From a virus, in the IMG/VR virus record IMGVR_UViG_3300033150_000822, positions 1 through 32,630 of that record: a stretch of 32,630 nucleotides of DNA. The stretch is one strand, 5' to 3'. Shown here piece by piece: positions 29,602-32,630 of the stretch; positions within the stretch are counted from its first letter, which is position 1; every line of letters starts with the position of its first letter. The notes under the pieces are model-generated. The model worked only from the letters and a program-made list of their open reading frames with translations. It had not been told where the DNA came from and did no database searches. Made by a program: the position numbers and the translations under genes.

Positions 29602-30684
29602 ATGGCTTATGGAGTTTTACCAGAAGGATTTGTAATAAAAACATACAATGATATAATAGAAGAAAAGAAAGCCTATGCTAAGCAATTCTTTGGGACAGAT
29701 GTAGATTTAAATTCTACATCCCCACTTATGAAATTTATAGAAGTCATAACTTTCGAAGAGGCTCTTCTCTGGGAGAGTTTACAATCTGCATATTACTCAG
29801 CTTACATAGATACAGCAACAGGCTCTTCACTTGATTCGGTTGTTGCTGTCATGGGCATAACTAGAATACCTGCAACAAAAGCTACTGGGACATTAACAAT
29901 TACCGGTTCGCCAGGTACTGATGTACCAGAGGGTTGGACAGTACAAACAGAAGCTGGTACACAATTTGTCACTGATGAAGCATGTGAGATAGGAGCAGGC
30001 GGAACAGTGGATGTGAGTATTACGGCAGTTAAAGCAGGCTCTGATGGGAACGTCAACGCCACAACTATCAATACAATAATATCTGCTATAAGTGGGGTCA
30101 CCTCCATATCTAATGCTGCTGCAACAGAAGGAGGAATTGATGAAGAATCAGACGCTGCACTTAGATATAGGGCAAAAACTGCGTTGTCGGTAGCTGGTAG
30201 AGGAACAGTGGCTTCAATTGTCGCAGCAGTAAATTCCGTTTCTGGAGTAGAGAGCGTATCATATGATGAAGACCTCACTACACATACATTATCTCTCGTG
30301 GTGGCGGGGAACTTTGCTGCTGAGGATGTAGATAAGGCAATCCTCGATACCCGCCCAGCAGGTATAGAAGTTACATGGCAAGAGCCAAAAGTTATAGACA
30401 TATATGTGGATATTACAGTCAGTCTTACTGATGATCATCCGACTGATGTATTAGATACTATTGATTCAGAAATTGACAGTTATATAAATGCGCTCGGTGC
30501 CGGAGAAGATGTGCTATTCTACGGCATCATAGATGTTGTGATGGATATTGCTGGAGTGGAGGATGTTACAGACTTACAAGTCTCTACAAATCCACCCCCC
30601 GTGTTAGGTACTACAAATATATCAATTAGCACAGACGAGATAGCTAGTACCGACACAAATAAAATAAGTGTTGGAGGTGTTTAA
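29602..30684 (+). CDS. Baseplate J-like wedge protein
   Basis: 360 residues, normal for the Mu gp47 / P2 gpJ family. The N terminus (SPLMKFIEVITFEEALLWES, LQSAYYSAYIDTATGSSLDS) is diagnostic. Then come the beta domain (GTLTITGSPGTDVPEGWTVQ), the GGIDEESDAALRYRAKTALS segment typical of the middle, and AAVNSVSGVESVSYDEDLT before the C-terminal strands. It forms baseplate wedges that hold fibres and trigger contraction. GGTGATATAA precedes the ATG, which abuts the gp25 stop. Confidence 0.9.
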   Translation: MAYGVLPEGFVIKTYNDIIEEKKAYAKQFFGTDVDLNSTSPLMKFIEVITFEEALLWESLQSAYYSAYIDTATGSSLDSVVAVMGITRIPATKATGTLTITGSPGTDVPEGWTVQTEAGTQFVTDEACEIGAGGTVDVSITAVKAGSDGNVNATTINTIISAISGVTSISNAAATEGGIDEESDAALRYRAKTALSVAGRGTVASIVAAVNSVSGVESVSYDEDLTTHTLSLVVAGNFAAEDVDKAILDTRPAGIEVTWQEPKVIDIYVDITVSLTDDHPTDVLDTIDSEIDSYINALGAGEDVLFYGIIDVVMDIAGVEDVTDLQVSTNPPPVLGTTNISISTDEIASTDTNKISVGGV

Positions 30685-31131
30685 ATGGCTGCACCTACAG
30701 TGTATTGGAAGCTCATGACGGGAGACGGAACCACGTCGTCCTCAATAACGACATTAGATCATGGGACGATTGATGCCGGTACTTGGGGAGATGCACACGC
30801 AGTAGTTGCCCACTTTGATGGGAACGATGCTGAAGACTTGCGTTTTTGGGCAAACGACTTAGTGGCAAACCAAGGCAGTATGAACGCTGCATCTGGTTGG
30901 AGTCACCATTGGAGTCACTCGACGGGATTTACCTCGATGGCTGGAATCGCAGATGCTTCGAAAGCAGCTTGGGACTCATTGGATGAGTCAGAACCTGGTA
31001 GCTCAAACCTTAATGATGTAGGGTCTGGGTCTGATACAGAATTTATATATCTTGCGATCAAACCGCCAGCAGATGCAGCAGATGGTACGTGGGATAGTTT
31101 CTCCTACAGACTGAGCTACAAATACAGTTAA
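30685..31131 (+). CDS. Probable tail-tip or fibre-related structural protein
   Basis: 148 residues, last gene of the virion operon, adjacent to baseplate J. Composition is typical of a secreted or virion surface protein: rich in Ser, Thr, Asp, Ala, Trp and His, few Lys, with HAVVAHFDGNDAEDLRFWAN and SGWSHHWSHSTGFTSMAG. The C-terminal strands (IYLAIKPPADAADGTWDSFS, YRLSYKY) suggest a beta-sandwich. It may be a receptor-binding or fibre-attachment protein. GGAGGTG precedes the ATG. No known family is recognised. Confidence 0.55.
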   Translation: MAAPTVYWKLMTGDGTTSSSITTLDHGTIDAGTWGDAHAVVAHFDGNDAEDLRFWANDLVANQGSMNAASGWSHHWSHSTGFTSMAGIADASKAAWDSLDESEPGSSNLNDVGSGSDTEFIYLAIKPPADAADGTWDSFSYRLSYKYS

Positions 31132-31132
31132 A

Positions 31133-31146
31133 TTTTGTTTTTTTTT
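31133..31146 (+). terminator. T-run terminator at the end of the virion operon
   Basis: TTTTGTTTTTTTTTT follows the stop of the last virion gene by one base. Archaeal transcription commonly ends in such T-runs without a hairpin. The next gene begins about 90 bases later. Confidence 0.6.
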
Positions 31147-31154
31147 AAACCCAT

Positions 31155-31193
31155 ACATACATATACCGTGAATACAATCATAGGAATGTATGT
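31155..31193. repeat. Small inverted repeat in the gap before the last gene group
   Basis: ACATACAT (31155-31162) pairs with ATGTATGT (31186-31193) around a 23-base loop, between the terminator and the start at 31239. It may be an operator for the following genes. The A/T-rich ACATATACC on its left arm could be a TATA box. Confidence 0.35.
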
Positions 31194-31238
31194 TTTACTC
31201 AAGAGAGGCAATACAATGCTTCTCCGGAGGTGTTTTAA

Positions 31239-31838
31239 ATGAATGTAACGAATAAGGATATGAGAACAAGTCTCGCAGTCTATCCGTTTGAGATAGTTGC
31301 TAGAATTACTTTCAATCAGAAGTTTGTGAATAAGTATCTTAGACCAATTTGGAGAATGGAGATGGAAGATAACACTTTCGTCGATGAAATAGCGGAGGAT
31401 GGGTCTGAGTTAAATTGGAAGAAAGATTTAGATATAAATAAGATAAAAAGGATGCATATAGTTTCTAGAGGGTCAGTTCCGCTGTCTACACCATCATACA
31501 GCGTGATATTTTCTCAAAGGAAATTCGATTTTTGGTTAGATGTTTCTACTGGAGTTTTCTACATGGATCTAGAGGGTGTGAAGGACGCTAGAATCCTAGA
31601 ATGCTCCAATTTACCAGTAAAATATGATTTAATCTGTTTTAAAGAGGCTACGTCAGCCTTGGTACAGGGAGCAGTACCAACATTACAGTATGTGGCCATA
31701 GGGTACAAAGTTAACTGGAACGGCTTCCTATATAAAGCTATAGCGAAAGTTACAATGGACACTAAAGTCATATTTGAGGTTTCTAAAACAAACACTCTTA
31801 CTGGTGAGAAGATACAAATTCCTTGCGATCAGATGTGA
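31239..31838 (+). CDS. Unknown protein in the glycosylation-gene group
   Basis: 199 residues, no recognised family. The N-terminal half is mixed (FVNKYLRPIWRMEMEDNTFV). The C-terminal half is strand-rich (RKFDFWLDVSTGVFYMDLEG, YKVNWNGFLYKAIAKVTMDT, KVIFEVSKTNTLTG) and looks like a beta-sandwich. CGGAGGTG precedes the ATG. It is separated from the virion operon by a terminator but followed closely by the glycosyltransferase. It may be a further virion surface protein or the target of modification. Confidence 0.55.
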   Translation: MNVTNKDMRTSLAVYPFEIVARITFNQKFVNKYLRPIWRMEMEDNTFVDEIAEDGSELNWKKDLDINKIKRMHIVSRGSVPLSTPSYSVIFSQRKFDFWLDVSTGVFYMDLEGVKDARILECSNLPVKYDLICFKEATSALVQGAVPTLQYVAIGYKVNWNGFLYKAIAKVTMDTKVIFEVSKTNTLTGEKIQIPCDQM

Positions 31839-31843
31839 TACAA

Positions 31844-32539
31844 ATGTTAAATTATAAAACATCTATTGTCGTGGTAACATGGAACTTACCGCAGTATCTT
31901 GACTTATGTATACGATCTATTCGCATGCACACGAAAGAAGATACATACGAAATTATTGTTGTGAATAATGGACAGGATGAAGCAACAAAGGAACTATTGG
32001 AAAGAAATTCTGATATAGTAGCTATTAACAATCGAAAGAATCTGGGCTATTGTAAGGCTATTAATCAAGGAGTGAGGGAAGCAAGATACGACTTCGTTCT
32101 ACTTGGTTCAAATGATGTCATCACCACTCCCAACTGGTTAGACATTCTTCTCCAAGTGTATAAAGACAACAGAATACAGTTCCGCATAGGTCTCATTGGT
32201 ACCTGGGCTACATGGGCATCTGGGACACAAGATGTTTGTAGAAGAAACTTTGAAAACTCTGTACAACTTGTTAACAGATTAGCACTTGGCTGGACACTAA
32301 CAACAACAAACTCTTTCTGGGATGTAGGTGGAATGGATGAGAAGTTTCCAAATCTCGGAGGCAACTACGCAGATGATGATCTGTCTAGAAGGTACATAGA
32401 AGCTAGGTATGTTAACTTACTCGCACCAGTCCTAGTATTTCATTTCCCCTCCATGACATACAGGAGTGGACTATTAGATCATACAAAAGATTTAGATGAA
32501 GGAAAAAAATACTATAATAAAAAGTGGGGGATACGATGA
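31844..32539 (+). CDS. GT2-family glycosyltransferase
   Basis: 231 residues from ATG 31844, with GTGAT four bases in front; an earlier in-frame ATG (31823) lies in the previous gene. The GT-A fold is clear: SIVVVTWNLPQYLDLCIRSI (first strand and helix), EIIVVNNGQDEATKELL, NRKNLGYCKAINQGVREAR, and LLGSNDVITTPNWLDILL, in which the S-N-D stands in for the metal-binding DxD. Near the end, GGMDEKFPNLGGNYADDDLS gives the acceptor loop and catalytic acid. It transfers a sugar, possibly to a virion protein or to host surface glycans. It overlaps the epimerase start by four bases. Confidence 0.85.
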   Translation: MLNYKTSIVVVTWNLPQYLDLCIRSIRMHTKEDTYEIIVVNNGQDEATKELLERNSDIVAINNRKNLGYCKAINQGVREARYDFVLLGSNDVITTPNWLDILLQVYKDNRIQFRIGLIGTWATWASGTQDVCRRNFENSVQLVNRLALGWTLTTTNSFWDVGGMDEKFPNLGGNYADDDLSRRYIEARYVNLLAPVLVFHFPSMTYRSGLLDHTKDLDEGKKYYNKKWGIR

Positions 32540-32630
32540 AAACTTTAGTTGTTGGCGGAGCAGGATACATAGGCGGACTTACTGTTGACATTCTTCTCAA
32601 CAAAGGACACGATGTTACAGTGTATGATAA
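32536..32630 (+). CDS. NAD-dependent sugar-nucleotide epimerase, 5' part
   Basis: The first 31 residues are in the window: MKTLVVGGAGYIGG and then LTVDILLNKGHDVTVYD. GGAGYIG is the Rossmann dinucleotide-binding motif (GxxGxxG) of the extended short-chain family, and VYD ends the second strand. UDP-glucose 4-epimerase and dTDP-sugar dehydratases start in this way. The ATG overlaps the glycosyltransferase stop, so the pair probably supply and transfer one sugar. The gene continues past the right edge. Confidence 0.8.
   Translation, partial: MKTLVVGGAGYIGGLTVDILLNKGHDVTVYD

Noticed and set aside
29802-30401. Minus-strand frame of 199 residues
   Set aside because: It is the complement of the strongly supported baseplate J gene; its Ala/Ser/Val/Thr-rich translation reflects that gene's codon bias.

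Overview
The window reads as part of a tailed-virus genome (Caudoviricetes) with a contractile tail, that is, a myovirus, most likely infecting an archaeon. The archaeal call rests on TATA boxes about 25 bases upstream of probable transcript starts, on the dominant Shine-Dalgarno form GGTGAT or GGAGGTGA placed 3-8 bases before ATG, GTG and TTG starts, and on very compact operons with ATGA overlaps. No host gene is visible, so virus and provirus cannot be told apart. A methanogen, methane- or alkane-oxidising archaeon is a plausible host, but that is only a guess.

Layout. (1) 1-5050 is almost entirely minus-strand. It holds short accessory genes, several with zinc-binding CxxC or DnaJ-like CxxCxGxG motifs, a probable PD-(D/E)XK nuclease and a winged-helix-like regulator. 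A roughly 1 kb gene-poor gap (1344-2355) carries repeated GGAGTTAAT motifs. (2) 5078-8029 is the most unusual part of the window. In about 2.95 kb the dinucleotides CA and TG are almost absent: I counted 11 occurrences, whereas ordinary 60-base lines elsewhere carry about 6-8 each. The tract has sharp edges and includes a palindrome-rich 1.4 kb non-coding part and a three-gene plus-strand operon. The proteins of that operon have no Cys, Gln or Trp and only one His, and the first two genes appear to start at ACG because no NTG codon is available. (3) 8030-9074 holds iteron-like repeats, two small minus-strand genes, a long inverted repeat and the divergent late promoter. (4) 9075-31131 is a plus-strand virion operon in canonical order: small and large terminase, portal, a giant multidomain protein, a LAGLIDADG protein, scaffold, decoration, major capsid, head-tail connectors, tail terminator, sheath, tube, frameshifted tail chaperone, tape measure, baseplate hub, spike, gp25-like wedge, baseplate J and a tail-tip protein. 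(5) 31239-32630 continues after a T-run terminator with an unknown gene, a GT2 glycosyltransferase and the start of a sugar-nucleotide epimerase, suggesting glycan modification.

How it fits together. Terminase packages DNA through the portal into a capsid built on the scaffold and probably matured by the protease-like end of the 1242-residue protein. That protein also carries nucleotidyltransferase-like, complete ATP-dependent ligase and two LigD phosphoesterase-like modules. Connector proteins join the head to a contractile tail whose length is set by the 740-residue tape measure. The two findings most worth checking are the CA/TG-free tract with its ACG-initiated operon and the ligase-phosphoesterase-protease fusion; the A_AAA_AAC frameshift site in the tail chaperone is a clear textbook-type signal.
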